Assembly (NCBI GenBank): GCA_021774995.1
Contig: JAJFIM010000477.1
Location: 1-6,235, forward strand
Length of the DNA stretch: 6,235 bases
Origin: Alphaproteobacteria bacterium
GTDB taxonomy: Bacteria; Pseudomonadota; Alphaproteobacteria; SMXP01
Direction: 5' to 3'
Made by a program: the position numbers and the translations under genes. Each line of letters starts with the position of its first letter. Within the stretch, counting starts at the first letter, position 1. This document shows positions 6,035 to 6,235 of the stretch, one piece after another. The notes beneath the pieces were generated by a model, which did no database searches, was not told the DNA's origin, and was given only the letters and a program-made list of their open reading frames with translations.

Positions 6035-6235
6035 TTGACCCGACAAAAATCGACCATCCGGATCGCAACCTGGAACATTAACTCCGTTCGTCTCCGCATC
6101 GACCTGATCAAAAAGCTGACTGATAAATTCGCCATCGACGTTTTGTGCCTTCAAGAAATCAAATGCATGAACGATCAATTTCCAGCCAAAGAAATCCGCA
6201 AATTAGGATTTGAGCACATCGCCGTTAACGGACAG
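6035..6235 (+). CDS. xth: Exodeoxyribonuclease III (AP endonuclease, Xth/ExoA family), N-terminal part, 3' truncated
   Basis: Exonuclease III is a magnesium-dependent enzyme that cuts DNA at abasic sites and removes 3'-blocking groups in base excision repair. The first 67 residues are present and the frame runs off the window. The core begins at residue 8: IRIATWNINSVRLR, where Asn14 corresponds to E. coli Asn7, then VLCLQEIK with Glu41 corresponding to the metal-binding E. coli Glu34. The 27-residue distance between them is the same as in E. coli. FPAKEIRKLGFEHIAVNGQ follows, as in the family. The start is TTG with GGAAAG upstream; it adds seven residues (MTRQKST) before the core. Its position 25 bases after the hypothetical gene suggests cotranscription. 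The catalytic Asp and His residues of the family would lie in the missing part. Confidence 0.93.
   Translation, partial: MTRQKSTIRIATWNINSVRLRIDLIKKLTDKFAIDVLCLQEIKCMNDQFPAKEIRKLGFEHIAVNGQ

Overview
The window looks like a stretch of core chromosome from an alphaproteobacterium. Two things point that way: the sequence character of the proteins (alpha-type FtsK with a short linker, alpha-type DapC-like aminotransferase, LolA) and the gene order amt - aminotransferase - ftsK - lolA - ... - xth, which I recall from alphaproteobacterial genomes but cannot check here. The DNA is moderately GC-rich by eye, and every supported gene lies on the + strand. I cannot name a genus. I see no phage, transposon, CRISPR, tRNA or rRNA sequence and no defence or secretion system.

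Layout. Bases 1-438 hold the 3' end of an ammonium transporter gene. After 27 bases, and probably in the same transcript, comes a PLP aminotransferase with a GTG start (466-1689), of the type annotated as succinyldiaminopimelate aminotransferase (DapC). A 73-base gap with a clear ribosome binding site leads to ftsK (1763-4240), the septal DNA translocase. An 87-base gap leads to lolA (4328-5020), the periplasmic lipoprotein carrier. Bases 5021-5382 have no long gene but are not empty. They hold an inverted repeat, a possible extended -10 promoter, a well-initiated 37-codon small ORF (5161-5274), a hairpin with a pyrimidine-rich loop, a very strong intrinsic terminator (5255-5297) and a possible promoter for the next gene. 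Then come an unrecognised acidic 208-residue protein (5383-6009) and, 25 bases later, the first 67 codons of exonuclease III (xth) from a TTG start at 6035.

How the genes fit together. The amt gene and the aminotransferase are both concerned with nitrogen and amino-group metabolism, and DapC would feed lysine and peptidoglycan meso-diaminopimelate synthesis. FtsK and LolA serve chromosome segregation and envelope assembly. Exonuclease III is a DNA repair enzyme. This is a housekeeping neighbourhood, not a dedicated pathway.

The part that deserves attention is 5080-5340. It appears to be a small, self-contained transcription unit placed between lolA and the unknown-protein/xth pair. Its product could be a basic 37-residue protein, a structured small RNA, or both. 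The small ORF reads into the terminator, with its stop codon in the hairpin loop, which is an unusual arrangement. I found nothing that I would claim as a new multi-gene system.
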